Below, in pieces: positions 41,778 through 50,629 of a DNA stretch of 64,000 nt (its first letter is position 1; each line of letters opens with the position of its first letter). Position numbers and translations under genes: made by a program. This DNA is from JADJPO01 sp963825645 (GTDB lineage: Bacteria > Actinomycetota > Actinomycetes > Actinomycetales > Kineosporiaceae). The notes beneath the pieces were generated by a model. The model saw nothing but the letters and a program-made list of their open reading frames with translations, did no database searches and had not been told where the DNA came from. The DNA is taken from the NCBI GenBank assembly GCA_963825645.1, contig CAWGTT010000007.1, forward strand, positions 124,001 to 188,000. Direction: 5' to 3'.

Positions 41778-42062
41778 TCAGTCCGTGTCGCGCATCGCCT
41801 TGGGCAATGCGCCCGAGGAGTTGCGGTAGTACTCGGCCGCCCGGCGGGTCGCGACCAGCCGGGCCAGCCCGATCGCAGCACCGGACAGCAGCGCCCAGGC
41901 GATGGCCCGCCGCCACTCGATGTCCGGGTTGTCAGGGTTGTCCGGTGGTTCGTCGCCGGTTGTCACCCGCCAGGCCGAGCGGATGCCCTTCTCCGCCAAT
42001 GCCGTCGCGATCGCCGCGGCACCCGTGCCGAGCACTTTCCAGGCCAGGGATCCCATCGCCAC
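41778..42062 (-). CDS. DUF4235 membrane protein
   Basis: 94 residues. The DUF4235 plan is clear: MGSLAWKVLGTGAAAIATALAEKG as helix one, a short acidic polar link (PPDNPDNPDIEW), then AIAWALLSGAAIGLARLVATRRAAEYYR as helix two. Widespread small actinobacterial protein of unknown function. It lies opposite hutI and upstream of the thiamine-responsive locus. Confidence 0.75.
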   Translation of the reverse strand: MAMGSLAWKVLGTGAAAIATALAEKGIRSAWRVTTGDEPPDNPDNPDIEWRRAIAWALLSGAAIGLARLVATRRAAEYYRNSSGALPKAMRDTD

Positions 42063-42181
42063 CTCCGAGCACCATCATGACCGCCGCCCGGGGGCGCAGG
42101 CCAGCCGGCTATGGGTTTGTCGTGGCGCTCGGTGCTGCGCATCGGTGGTTCGCACGGCCGTCGGCGGGTACCGTCGAGGGT

Positions 42182-42270
42182 GCGACAGGGGAGTGCCATC
42201 GTGGTGCTGAGAGTGCGGGAGACCGCAGACCCTCGAACCTGATCCGGGTCATGCCGGCGAAGGGAGTCGA
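42182..42270 (+). promoter_or_regulatory. TPP (THI-box) riboswitch
   Basis: The conserved core is easy to read: GGGGAGTGCC, then GCTGAGAG, a small GCGG-GAGA-CCGC stem, ACCCTCGAACCTGATCCGGG, and GCCGGCGAAGGGAG. CGAC (42183-42186) and GTCG (42266-42269) can close helix P1. It lies 50 nt before the ykoE-like gene and should switch the transporter off when thiamine pyrophosphate is plentiful. Confidence 0.93.
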
Positions 42271-42292
42271 GCCTCGACCGGGCGACCGGTCC

Positions 42293-42314
42293 CCCTCCTG
42301 ATCCCTTCGGGAGG
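42293..42314 (+). promoter_or_regulatory. Hairpin that masks the ykoE ribosome binding site
   Basis: CCCTCC (42293-42298) can pair with GGGAGG (42309-42314), the Shine-Dalgarno of the gene starting at 42320. No U-tract follows, so the riboswitch probably acts on translation. Confidence 0.6.
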
Positions 42315-42319
42315 ACAAG

Positions 42320-42961
42320 ATGAGTCAGGACGAACTGACCAACCAGACGGTACCGGCCCGCTCCAAGGATGGGCCGCGGGCGGACACCCGACGCAGCTGG
42401 CGGGTGGTCGACATCGTCATCGCCAGCGTGCTCGCCGTCGCCGGCGGCCTGTTCTTCTGGGCGGTCTCACACACCTGGGACGCCGTCACGGCGCCGCTGG
42501 CCTTCTACCCGCCGGCGGCGGCGCTGTTGGGCGGCCTGTGGCTACTGCCCGGGGTCCTCGGGGGCCTCGTGATCCGCAAGCCGGGCGCGGCGATCTACGT
42601 CGAGCTGGTCGCGGCCAGCCTGGAGGCCCTGCTCGGCAACAAGTGGGGCTTCTCCACGGTCTGGTACGGCCTGCTCGAGGGCCTGGGCGCCGAGATCGTG
42701 CTGGCGCTGTTCCTCTACCGGCGGTTCGGGGCGGGGGTGGCGTTGCTCACCGGTGCCGGAGCGGGACTCGCCCTGGGCCTGCTCGACCTGGCGTTCTGGT
42801 ACACCGAGTTCTCCCAGGCGCACCAGCTCGTCTACGTGGTCCTGGCGGTGATCTCCGGTGCAGTGATCGCCGGGCTCGGCGGGTGGGCGCTGACCCGAGC
42901 GTTGGCCCGCGCCGGGGCTCTGGCTCCGCTCGCCTCGTCGGGCAGCGCGACGCGGGTCTGA
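42320..42961 (+). CDS. ykoE: ECF transporter S component for hydroxymethylpyrimidine/thiamine
   Basis: 213 residues, about six membrane segments. YkoE landmarks: RVVDIVIASVLAVAGGLFFWAV, AFYPPAAALLGGLWLLPGVLGGLVIRKPGAA, ASLEALLGNKWG, WYGLLEGLGAE. Such proteins bind a thiamine precursor, probably HMP, and work with YkoC and YkoD. The TPP riboswitch directly upstream confirms the vitamin link. GGGAGG precedes the ATG. Confidence 0.9.
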   Translation: MSQDELTNQTVPARSKDGPRADTRRSWRVVDIVIASVLAVAGGLFFWAVSHTWDAVTAPLAFYPPAAALLGGLWLLPGVLGGLVIRKPGAAIYVELVAASLEALLGNKWGFSTVWYGLLEGLGAEIVLALFLYRRFGAGVALLTGAGAGLALGLLDLAFWYTEFSQAHQLVYVVLAVISGAVIAGLGGWALTRALARAGALAPLASSGSATRV

Positions 42962-42970
42962 CCCGGGCCC

Positions 42971-44536
42971 GTGCTCGTCGTGCCTGACCACTCCCGCGGC
43001 CGCCCCCCGGTCGCCGTCACCGCCCGCGGCTGGGGGTGGCGCCACGCCACCCGCATGGCGTGGGCGGTGCGAGGCGTCGACCTGCGGATCGAGCCCGGCG
43101 AGCGGGTGATGCTGCTGGGCCCGAGCGGGTCCGGCAAGTCCACCCTGCTGGCCGGGCTCGCCGGGCTCCTCGACGGCGGCCCCGGCGGCACCGGCGACGA
43201 AGAGGGCGAGCTGGCCCTGGACGGCGTGCCGGCCCGGACAGCGCGTCGACAGGGGATCGAGGCGGGCGTCGCCCGGACCGGGCTGCTGCTGCAGGACCCG
43301 AGTGCCCAGACCGTGCTGGCCCGGTGCGGCGACGACGTGGCGTTCGGCCTGGAGAACCACGCCGTGCCCCGGGAGGAGATCTGGCCGCGGGTGCGTGCGG
43401 CGCTGGCCGCCGTCGGGTTCCGGTACGGCCTGGACCATCCGACCTCCCAGCTGTCCGGCGGGGAGCGGCAGCGGCTGGCACTGGCCGGCGTGCTGGCGCT
43501 GCGCCCGGGCCTGCTACTGCTCGACGAGCCCACGGCGATGCTCGACCCGGACGGCGCAGCGATGCTCCGGGCGCAGGTGGCCGACGTGCTGGCCGCGGGC
43601 GCGGCCACCTGCGTGGTCGTCGAGCACCGGGTCGGGGACTGGGTCGACCTCGTCGACCGGGTGGTCGTGCTCGAGCGTGGTGGTGGTGTCGCCGCCGACG
43701 GACCGCCCGGGGTCGTCCTTGAGCAGCAGGGGGAATCCCTTGCCCGGCAAGGGGTCTGGGTGCCGAGCCGGCTGCCGGCGGGGCCCACGGCACCAGGTCG
43801 CCCGACGGCCGGGCGCCGGGGCGGCACCCCGGGGGATGTACTGCTGCGCGGGCGCGGGGTCGCCGTCCAACGGGTGCCCGGAGCTCCTCCCGCGGTGCGC
43901 GACGTGGACGTCGACCTGACCGCCGGCCACGCGCTGTGCGTGGTCGGGCCGAACGGCAGCGGCAAGTCCTCGCTGGCGCTGGCGATGGCCGGTCTTCTCC
44001 CGCCGAACGCCGGGCAGGTGGTGGCGACAGATGCGCTCGACCCGCCCCGGGCCGGCGTGCGTCCGCACGACTGGCCTGCGCAGAGCCTGGTCAGCCGGAT
44101 CGGCACGGTGTTCCAGGAGCCGCAGCACCAGTTCGTCGCGGCCACCTGTGCCGCCGAGCTGGCCGTCGGGCCACGACGGATCGGTCTCAGCACGGCCGAG
44201 ACGGCTCGGCGCGTCGAGGAACTGCTGGAGCGGTTGCGCCTGACCCACCTCGCCCGAGCCAACCCGTTCACGCTCTCCGGCGGTGAGCAGCGTCGGCTCT
44301 CGGTCGCCACGGTGCTGGCCACCCGGCCGGCGGTGCTGGTGCTCGACGAGCCGACCTTCGGTCAGGACTCGCGGACCTGGGCTGACCTGGTCGAGCTGCT
44401 CGGCGTGCTGCGGGCCGCCGGCTCCGCGATCGTCGCCGTCACGCACGACCAGCTGCTCGTCGACGCTCTGGCGGACGACGTGCTGCGCCTGGTGGACGGC
44501 CGCCCGCTGACGTCGATCCAGGACGGCGCGGCATGA
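42971..44536 (+). CDS. ykoD: ECF transporter double ATPase
   Basis: 521 residues, two ABC ATPases in tandem. First half: GPSGSGKSTLLAGLAG, LLQDPSAQTVL, LSGGERQRLALAG, LLLDEPTAMLD. Second half: GPNGSGKSSLALAMAG, VFQEPQHQFVA, LSGGEQRRLSVAT, VLDEPTFGQD, VTHD. Both sites look competent. A Pro-rich linker joins them near residue 270. GTG start 9 nt after ykoE; the stop overlaps the T-component ATG. Confidence 0.92.
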   Translation: MLVVPDHSRGRPPVAVTARGWGWRHATRMAWAVRGVDLRIEPGERVMLLGPSGSGKSTLLAGLAGLLDGGPGGTGDEEGELALDGVPARTARRQGIEAGVARTGLLLQDPSAQTVLARCGDDVAFGLENHAVPREEIWPRVRAALAAVGFRYGLDHPTSQLSGGERQRLALAGVLALRPGLLLLDEPTAMLDPDGAAMLRAQVADVLAAGAATCVVVEHRVGDWVDLVDRVVVLERGGGVAADGPPGVVLEQQGESLARQGVWVPSRLPAGPTAPGRPTAGRRGGTPGDVLLRGRGVAVQRVPGAPPAVRDVDVDLTAGHALCVVGPNGSGKSSLALAMAGLLPPNAGQVVATDALDPPRAGVRPHDWPAQSLVSRIGTVFQEPQHQFVAATCAAELAVGPRRIGLSTAETARRVEELLERLRLTHLARANPFTLSGGEQRRLSVATVLATRPAVLVLDEPTFGQDSRTWADLVELLGVLRAAGSAIVAVTHDQLLVDALADDVLRLVDGRPLTSIQDGAA

Positions 44537-45360
44537 GCGCCGTCGACACGGCGTCGGCGGGCGCAACGCTGGACGCCCGGCCCGGTGTGAACCCCGCCGC
44601 GCCGATCGCCAGGGCCAACCCGGTCGCCAAGCTGACCGTCTCGCTGCTGGTATCGGTGGCGCTGCTGCTCAGCGTCGACCTGGTCAGCGCCGGGGTGGTG
44701 CTGGTCATCGAGCTGGCCGCGCTGCCCTGGTGTGGGCTGAGCCCCTCGGAGCTGTGGCGGCGGTGCTGGGTGCTGCCCGCGGGGGCAATCCCTGCCGGGT
44801 TGGCCACGGCCGTCTACGGGGTGGACTCAGGGCTCGAGCTGGTGCGCTGGGGGCCGGTGGAGATCAGTGAGGGCTCAGCGATCGCCGGGCTGGCCATCGC
44901 CTTGCGGGTGCTGGCCATCGGCCTGCCCGGGGTGGTGCTGCTGGCCACCACCGACCCGACCGACCTGGCCGACGCCCTCTCCCAGAAGCTGCGGCTGCCG
45001 TCACGGTTCGTCCTCTCTGCGCTGGCCGCGATGCGTCTGTTCGGGGTGCTGGCGCAGGAGTGGGCGGCGCTGACCATGGCTCGCCGGGCCCGCGGCATCG
45101 GTGGCGGCGGACCACTGGCGCGGGGGCGCGACCTCGCCGGGCGACTCTTCGCGTTGTTGGTGCTGGCGATCCGACGGGGCGCCGTCCTGGCCACGACGAT
45201 GGAGTCGCGCGGGTTCGGGACCGGCGCTGAGCGCACCTGGGCCCGGCGCAGCCGGTTCAGCCCCGGCGACGCCGTTCTGGTGGCGTCGGCGCTGGCGCTG
45301 GTCATCGCGGCGGTGGGCGCCGCCGTCCTGGCCGGCACCTGGAACTTGGTGCTGAGCTGA
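44533..45360 (+). CDS. ykoC: ECF transporter T component
   Basis: 275 residues with about five hydrophobic segments. CbiQ-fold coupling helices are seen in MARRARGIGGGG and ATTMESRGFGTGAER, each with the Ala/Ser-Arg-Gly motif that contacts the ATPases. It begins within the ykoD stop (ATGA) and ends the ykoEDC operon, 8 nt from a convergent gene. Confidence 0.9.
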   Translation: MSAVDTASAGATLDARPGVNPAAPIARANPVAKLTVSLLVSVALLLSVDLVSAGVVLVIELAALPWCGLSPSELWRRCWVLPAGAIPAGLATAVYGVDSGLELVRWGPVEISEGSAIAGLAIALRVLAIGLPGVVLLATTDPTDLADALSQKLRLPSRFVLSALAAMRLFGVLAQEWAALTMARRARGIGGGGPLARGRDLAGRLFALLVLAIRRGAVLATTMESRGFGTGAERTWARRSRFSPGDAVLVASALALVIAAVGAAVLAGTWNLVLS

Positions 45361-45368
45361 GCCACTCC

Positions 45369-45941
45369 TCAGCGGCGGTCCGGACCCGATACCGCCTCGC
45401 GACCGGCGCTGATCTCGACCAGCTTGGTCACCGTCGTCCAGTTACGGGCCGTGCCCACCACGCCGAGCCGACCGAGCCGGCTGTTCAGCGGCGAGTCACG
45501 GGAGGATCCGGCGAAGGCGAGGTAAAGCACCCGGTCACCGACGGCGAACTCGTCGTCTCCGTGCCGCTGTCCGATCGCCTCGACCCGGTTCGGGTCCGGA
45601 TCGCCGTCGAGGAAGCTCACGTGCAACCGTTTCGGGGTGGCGACGAGGTGCGGGAACGGGTTCGCCGCCGCCACCGCGGCCAGCTCCTCGGCCGTCCGTG
45701 TCACCACCGTGAGGTCGAGCCCGAGCTCGTCAGCGATCGCGTCGTGCACCCGCTCGGCGAAGCCCGGCACGCGGCCGGGGTGCAGGTCCACGACGGCCTG
45801 ACCGCTCTGCAGGTACGTCACCACCTCGCGGGCACCGAGGCCGGCGAGCAGGTCGCGGAAGGACGCCATCGGCACCTTGTTCGTGGAGCCCAGGTTGACC
45901 GCACGGAGCAGGACGACGACGCAGGTCGCGGTGTTGGTCAC
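45369..45941 (-). CDS. DUF1697 protein
   Basis: 190 residues. The family plan is clear: VVVLLRAVNLGSTNKVPMASFRDLLAGLG, VVTYLQSGQAVVD, a central domain, LHVSFLDGDPDP, and the end NSRLGRLGVVGTARNWTTVTKLVEI. Widespread cytosolic protein of unknown function. GTG start. Confidence 0.85.
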   Translation of the reverse strand: MTNTATCVVVLLRAVNLGSTNKVPMASFRDLLAGLGAREVVTYLQSGQAVVDLHPGRVPGFAERVHDAIADELGLDLTVVTRTAEELAAVAAANPFPHLVATPKRLHVSFLDGDPDPNRVEAIGQRHGDDEFAVGDRVLYLAFAGSSRDSPLNSRLGRLGVVGTARNWTTVTKLVEISAGREAVSGPDRR

Positions 45942-45981
45942 GATGGGATCATCGCCAGACGGAGCCAGGCGCGGTGCCGGG

Positions 45982-46506
45982 TCAGAAGGGAGTGGGCTGT
46001 CCGCGGTCGGCCCCGAGGGCGATCACCATCATGATCTCCTCCTCGTCGGTGCTATGGCGCGACCGCATCGGCCGCCGGCTGTCGCCGGGGCGGAACCCGA
46101 AGCCGCTGGCGAAGGCGACAGCGCGACCGTTGTCGGTGCCCACCCAGTAGGACAGGTGCGTGCGGCCGTCGCCGCGGGCCACGTCGGCGCCGGCCTGTAC
46201 GAGCGCCGTGGCGACCCCGGTGCCACGGGCTGAGGGGGTGACCCACAGCCCGAACAACTCGGCAGTGGACGCCTTGTCCTCGCCCGCCTGCCCGACGCTG
46301 GCGACTCCGACGAGCGTGTCACCGGTCGTGGCCAGCAGGCGTTTTGATCTGATCATGCGCTCTCGCCACAGCGCCTCGTCGTAGTCGGCCTCGTCCTCGT
46401 AGGAGGAGACGAACGCCTCCGGTGACTCCTTCAGGGCCGCGAGCCGGACGTTTCGGTACTCTTCCCAGTCGTCCTCGCCAAGGACTCGCACGTTGATGTC
46501 ACCCAT
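45982..46506 (-). CDS. GNAT family N-acetyltransferase
   Basis: 174 residues from ATG 46506. GNAT fold: VRVLGEDDWEEYRNVRLAALKESPEAF at the N-terminus, then LVGVASVG, ELFGLWVTPSARGTGVATALVQAGADVA (acetyl-CoA pyrophosphate loop R/Q-x-x-G-x-G/A), and VAFASGFGFRPGDSRRPM. Substrate unknown. An in-frame upstream start would add 17 unsupported residues. Confidence 0.87.
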   Translation of the reverse strand: MGDINVRVLGEDDWEEYRNVRLAALKESPEAFVSSYEDEADYDEALWRERMIRSKRLLATTGDTLVGVASVGQAGEDKASTAELFGLWVTPSARGTGVATALVQAGADVARGDGRTHLSYWVGTDNGRAVAFASGFGFRPGDSRRPMRSRHSTDEEEIMMVIALGADRGQPTPF

Positions 46507-46637
46507 CCCCGTACTCTCCCACGCGGCGCGTCGAACGTCTCTGGTCAACGTCCCCATGTTCGCCAGATCGTGGTGGGCTCGTCACCATCCGGTCGACCGA
46601 ATCCGGGCGAACCCGAACACCGTCCTCGCTGTCGCCG

Positions 46638-47186
46638 TCACGCCCGCCCGCCGAGCCGGTCCAGCAGTTCGCTCACGGCGTCGGCGAGTCGGCCGAGCGC
46701 AGAGATCGAGGAGCCAGGGTCCTGGTCCACGTCGAAGCCGTGGTCGGCGCCGTCCAGCTCGAGCACCTCGTAGCCGCGCACGGCCGCTCCGGCGTGCGCC
46801 ACGTCGCCGTCCCACGACCCGTCGGCGGTGCCGCCGACCAGGAGCGAGTGCGCGGGCAGGGCTCCGGCGGCAATGGCGATGCCATCCGCTCTCAGCAGGG
46901 GGGTGAGCCAGATGCCGGGCAGACCTCGCTCGACCGCCACCGGCATGGCAAACGAACCCAGCGACTTGCCCACCACCAGGCCCGGCCGGACGGCGTCGAT
47001 CACCTTTGAGGTCGTGTCCGTCACGTAATCGGGCCACTTCACCGGGTCATCGGGCAGGCCGTCCCAGCTGACGAGGTGTGCGCGCCACCCGTGGCCGGCC
47101 AGCGCCATGCGCGTGTAGTACAGCCCGGGGTGGTCGTGGCCGTAGCCACGACCGGGGAGCACGACGGCGATGGGCGAGGTCTCCAT
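46638..47186 (-). CDS. Small alpha/beta hydrolase
   Basis: 182 residues from ATG 47186. It begins IAVVLPGRGYGHDHPGLYY, with the oxyanion loop PGRGY. The nucleophile elbow is VVGKSLGSFAMP (G-K-S-L-G), the acid is likely in LLVGGTADGSWD, and the His is in LELDGADHGFDV. Small dienelactone-hydrolase-like enzymes have this size. TAGGCT lies 8 nt before the ATG. Confidence 0.78.
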   Translation of the reverse strand: METSPIAVVLPGRGYGHDHPGLYYTRMALAGHGWRAHLVSWDGLPDDPVKWPDYVTDTTSKVIDAVRPGLVVGKSLGSFAMPVAVERGLPGIWLTPLLRADGIAIAAGALPAHSLLVGGTADGSWDGDVAHAGAAVRGYEVLELDGADHGFDVDQDPGSSISALGRLADAVSELLDRLGGRA

Positions 47187-47232
47187 GCGGTCGCAGCCTA
47201 GTTCGGGTTCGGGGCCGCCCGCACTCCGCGGG

Positions 47233-49644
47233 TCAGGGTGCGGCGAGCAGGATCTCGGTGACGGCGCCGACGAGCGCGAGCGGGGCGTCGAGCGCCTGGA
47301 CGACGAGGGCCGCCTCGGCGGGCGGGCGGCTCTGGACGGCGTGCCACACCTGCGATTTGACCTCGAAGGACGTCTGCGCCTGATCGAGCAGGGTGAACAC
47401 CCGGGAGGCGAGATCATTGGCGGCCAGGCTGCGGTCGCCGTCCAGATAGACGCTGACCCCGGTCTCGGTGGCGACCGCCCCGAGATCGACGAGCCGGCTT
47501 CCCGGCAGCGGTCCGGCTGCCGTCCGGATCGCCACGCCGTCCCGCCACACCCAGTCAACCTGGGTGAAGCCGATCAGCAGCAACGACAGCTCGCGGTGGG
47601 CCGGCACGTTGCCCGAGGCTCCACGGGCAGGTGCCACCCGCACCTCGCCGTCGAGATGCCGATAGCCGATGTCGGTGAACGCCCAGGCGTCGTCGTCCCG
47701 GTCCTCGGCCAGGGTGAACTCGCCGTCCGCGCCGGCCACCACCCAGATCTGCAGCGCCTCGGGCGGGCCACTGTCGTGGCGCAGCGCCGTGTCGGGAACC
47801 AGCGGCAGCACGGTGCCCGGCCGGGCGAGTAGCGCAAGGGTGTCCAGGTCGCGGTGCATGACGATGGTCCGGTCGCCGCGGTAGGTCAGCCCGGCCAGCA
47901 GGTCGACCCAGTCGCCGTCCGGCAGCCAGACCCTCGTGCCGGCCCGCAGCGTCACCGGGTTCCGGGGCCGCGTCACCGGCGCGACCATCAGCGACGGCCC
48001 GAACCGAAACTGGTTCGGCACCTGGTAGGCCGCCTCGGCCCAGGGGTACTCGTGGTACATCGGCTCGACGAGCGGACGGTCATCGTGGTGAGCGCGGTAG
48101 GTGAGTGTGGCCAGGTAGGGCAGCAGCTGGTGGCGCAGGCGCAGGTAGCGGGTCATCACCCGCCGGGCGACCTCGCCGAACCGCCAGGGCTCCTTGCTGT
48201 TGAACGGGTCCGCGGTCGAGTGCAGGCGCAGGATCGGGGAGAAGACGCCGAGCTGCAGCCACCGCGTGGCCAGCTCGTCGTCCTTGCCGCCGAACATGTG
48301 CCCGCCGATGTCGTGGCTCCACCAGCCGTAGCCGATATTCGAGGCAGTGGCGGTGAACTCGGGCTGGAAGGCAAGGGAGTCCCACGAGACGGTGGCGTCT
48401 CCGCTGAACCCGATCGGGTAGCGGTGGCTACCCGGTCCGGCATAGCGGGAGAAGGTCATCGGTCGCGCGCCGAGCGGGCCACCGGGCCGGGCGGAGTCCA
48501 GGAAGTGCAAGTGGTTGAGCAGCCACAGCGGGTCCAGCCCTGCCATCCGGGAGATCCGCCCGGACTGCCAGTCCAACCACCAGAAGTCCACCCCCTGGGC
48601 CTCGAGTGGGTGGTGAACCCGCTCCAGGTACACGCGCAGGAAGTCCGGATCCGTAGGGTCGAAGACCACCGGCAAAGCGTCGTCCGGGTTGCGGCCCAAA
48701 GCGTTCGCGACGTCGCGGTAGCAGTCCTCATGAGCCCGGACACCGTCCGCCGGGTGCACGTTGAGGGTCACCTTCAGCCCGCGGCGGTGCAGCTCGGCGA
48801 GAAACTCCTGCGGGTCGGCGAACAGGTCGCGATTCCAGGTGTAGCCGGTCCAGCCGCTGCCGTGCACCGGGTCGATCTCGACCAGGTGCCAGTCCACGTC
48901 GAGGACGGCGACCGACAGCGGGATCCCTTCCGCGGTGAAGCGATCCATCAGGTCGAGGTACTCGGTCGCCGAATACCGGTGGTACCGGCTCCACCAGGTG
49001 CCGAGAGCGAACCGGGGGATCAGGGGAGCCCGGCCGGTGAGCCGGTGGAAGGCGCTCAGGGCAGCGCGGTAGTCGCGGCCGTAGCAGAATACGTAGAGGT
49101 CGAGGCTGCCTGGCTCGCGCGGCCCGAACCAGCCGTCGTCGGTGAGCAGCACCGTGGTCGAGTCCTCCAGGACGGCGACGCCGTGGCGGGAGAGCACACC
49201 GTCCTCGAGCGGCACCGGTCCGTCGGCGCCGTCCAGGGTGCGGGCCGTGCCGCCGAGGTTGCCCTGGGCCCGGCTGCCGAAGCGCCACACGCTGTGGTAG
49301 CTACTGATGCCACCCGTGGCCTGCACCGACAGGCCCTGCGGGGTGAACGGTCCGCGGTCGTAGGTCAGGTGCAGCCGGTCGGTGAGCACCTCGATCGCCC
49401 GTTCGGACTCGCGGGTGGTGAACGCCGGCACCGGGGCGTCCGGATCGAGAACGCGGTTCAGCACGGTCTGCGATGGGCGGTCCTCGAACGTCCCCGACGG
49501 GCTCCATTGCAGCCGAACCAGCCCGGCATCCAGCACGCTCACCCGCCACCGATCGCCGGTGACCATGCAGGCCGGGTCGACGTGCGGGGTGCTCGGCAGG
49601 CGCAGGTGCGGTGGGAGACCAGAGGGCACACGTGCGTCGCTCAC
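47233..49644 (-). CDS. Glycoside hydrolase family 31 (alpha-glucosidase/xylosidase type)
   Basis: 803 residues from GTG 49644. Retaining alpha-glycosidase fold. N-terminal beta domain with RLHLTYDRGPFTPQG and DDGWFGPREPGSLDLYVF; barrel entry RFALGTWWSRYHRYS; AVLDVDWHLVEI; nucleophile Asp in VDFWWLDWQSG; acid/base Asp in GWWSHDIGGHMFG; then FSPILRLHSTADPFNSKEPW. C-terminal beta domains end in a family-typical DUF5110-like part. No signal peptide, so intracellular. No transporter is linked. Confidence 0.9.
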   Translation of the reverse strand: MSDARVPSGLPPHLRLPSTPHVDPACMVTGDRWRVSVLDAGLVRLQWSPSGTFEDRPSQTVLNRVLDPDAPVPAFTTRESERAIEVLTDRLHLTYDRGPFTPQGLSVQATGGISSYHSVWRFGSRAQGNLGGTARTLDGADGPVPLEDGVLSRHGVAVLEDSTTVLLTDDGWFGPREPGSLDLYVFCYGRDYRAALSAFHRLTGRAPLIPRFALGTWWSRYHRYSATEYLDLMDRFTAEGIPLSVAVLDVDWHLVEIDPVHGSGWTGYTWNRDLFADPQEFLAELHRRGLKVTLNVHPADGVRAHEDCYRDVANALGRNPDDALPVVFDPTDPDFLRVYLERVHHPLEAQGVDFWWLDWQSGRISRMAGLDPLWLLNHLHFLDSARPGGPLGARPMTFSRYAGPGSHRYPIGFSGDATVSWDSLAFQPEFTATASNIGYGWWSHDIGGHMFGGKDDELATRWLQLGVFSPILRLHSTADPFNSKEPWRFGEVARRVMTRYLRLRHQLLPYLATLTYRAHHDDRPLVEPMYHEYPWAEAAYQVPNQFRFGPSLMVAPVTRPRNPVTLRAGTRVWLPDGDWVDLLAGLTYRGDRTIVMHRDLDTLALLARPGTVLPLVPDTALRHDSGPPEALQIWVVAGADGEFTLAEDRDDDAWAFTDIGYRHLDGEVRVAPARGASGNVPAHRELSLLLIGFTQVDWVWRDGVAIRTAAGPLPGSRLVDLGAVATETGVSVYLDGDRSLAANDLASRVFTLLDQAQTSFEVKSQVWHAVQSRPPAEAALVVQALDAPLALVGAVTEILLAAP

Positions 49645-49685
49645 AGGCCAGGACCATACGCCGGGCCGCGTGCGAAGATCGGAGG

Positions 49686-50627
49686 ATGACCGACTCCGGC
49701 CCCACCTGGATCGTCCTGGTCCGCGACCTCTCCGGCTCCGTGCAGGTGCAGGACCAGCCCGAGGTGATCGCGAGCCTTGTTCTCGATGCGGATACCGGAC
49801 TGGCGCGCGGGGTGTCGGTGGCCGCCACGGCCGCGCAGGCCTGCGAGGACGCGATGCAGATGGCGCTGACGAAGCCGGCCGGTCCGTTGCCGCCGCAGCC
49901 GCCGGCACAGGTCGTGCACGGCGAGGCAGACGAAGCCGTCGTCCGGGCCGGGCTAGCTGCCACGTTGGCGCCTCAGGTGCAGCTCGAGCTGTTCCCGGCC
50001 GCGCCGATCCCGGAGGCCGAGGACATCCTCGACTCGTTCGTGGGTCACCTCCTCGGACGGGCCCAGCCGAACGACCCTCCCGGCCCGCCGGACTGGGAGC
50101 GGTTCTACGCCGTCATGTCCGACTTCGAGGATGCCGAACCCTGGCTGCGCTGGTCGGACGCCGACCACCTCGCGCTCGAGGTGCGGCTCGCCGACGGGGC
50201 GGACCGCTTCGTCGCGGTCGTGATGGGCAACGCCGGACTGCAACGGGGACTGGCGCTCTACCCGGGCGATGCCGTGCCCGCCGGCATGACCACCTGGAGT
50301 CCCGGCGACCCGGTGCCGTTGCCCGCCGGCGCCCTGATGATCTGGCTCGACCCGGCGCAGGACACCCCGGCGGAGTACGCCGCCAAGGCCTACCGCTACG
50401 GCTGGCCCGAATCCTGCGAGACGCTTCCGTTCCCTCTGGCCGTCGACGGTGACGGTCCGGGAGACGTCGACCGGCTCGGGCTCGCGACCCTGACCGTCGC
50501 GGTGGCGGCGGTGGTGGCCCATGACCGGCGTCACCGGGGTCCGCTCCCACTGGAGGAGGTCGTCAGGCCGACCGACGGCTCGGTATGGCTGGACGACGAT
50601 CACTGCGCCCAGTACACGATCGGTTGA
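49686..50627 (+). CDS. Uncharacterised protein (DUF6930/DUF7309-like)
   Basis: 313 residues, cytosolic, no membrane segment. The N-terminal part TWIVLVRDLSGSVQVQDQPEVIASLVLDADTGLARG and a middle ERFYAVMSDFEDAEPWLRWSDADHLALEV.. region suggest a two-domain protein of the kind named DUF6930/DUF7309; this is recalled by similarity and is not certain. An SD-like GGAGG abuts the ATG directly, too close to act normally. The UPF0158 gene follows after 2 nt. Confidence 0.5.
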   Translation: MTDSGPTWIVLVRDLSGSVQVQDQPEVIASLVLDADTGLARGVSVAATAAQACEDAMQMALTKPAGPLPPQPPAQVVHGEADEAVVRAGLAATLAPQVQLELFPAAPIPEAEDILDSFVGHLLGRAQPNDPPGPPDWERFYAVMSDFEDAEPWLRWSDADHLALEVRLADGADRFVAVVMGNAGLQRGLALYPGDAVPAGMTTWSPGDPVPLPAGALMIWLDPAQDTPAEYAAKAYRYGWPESCETLPFPLAVDGDGPGDVDRLGLATLTVAVAAVVAHDRRHRGPLPLEEVVRPTDGSVWLDDDHCAQYTIG

Positions 50628-50629
50628 CC

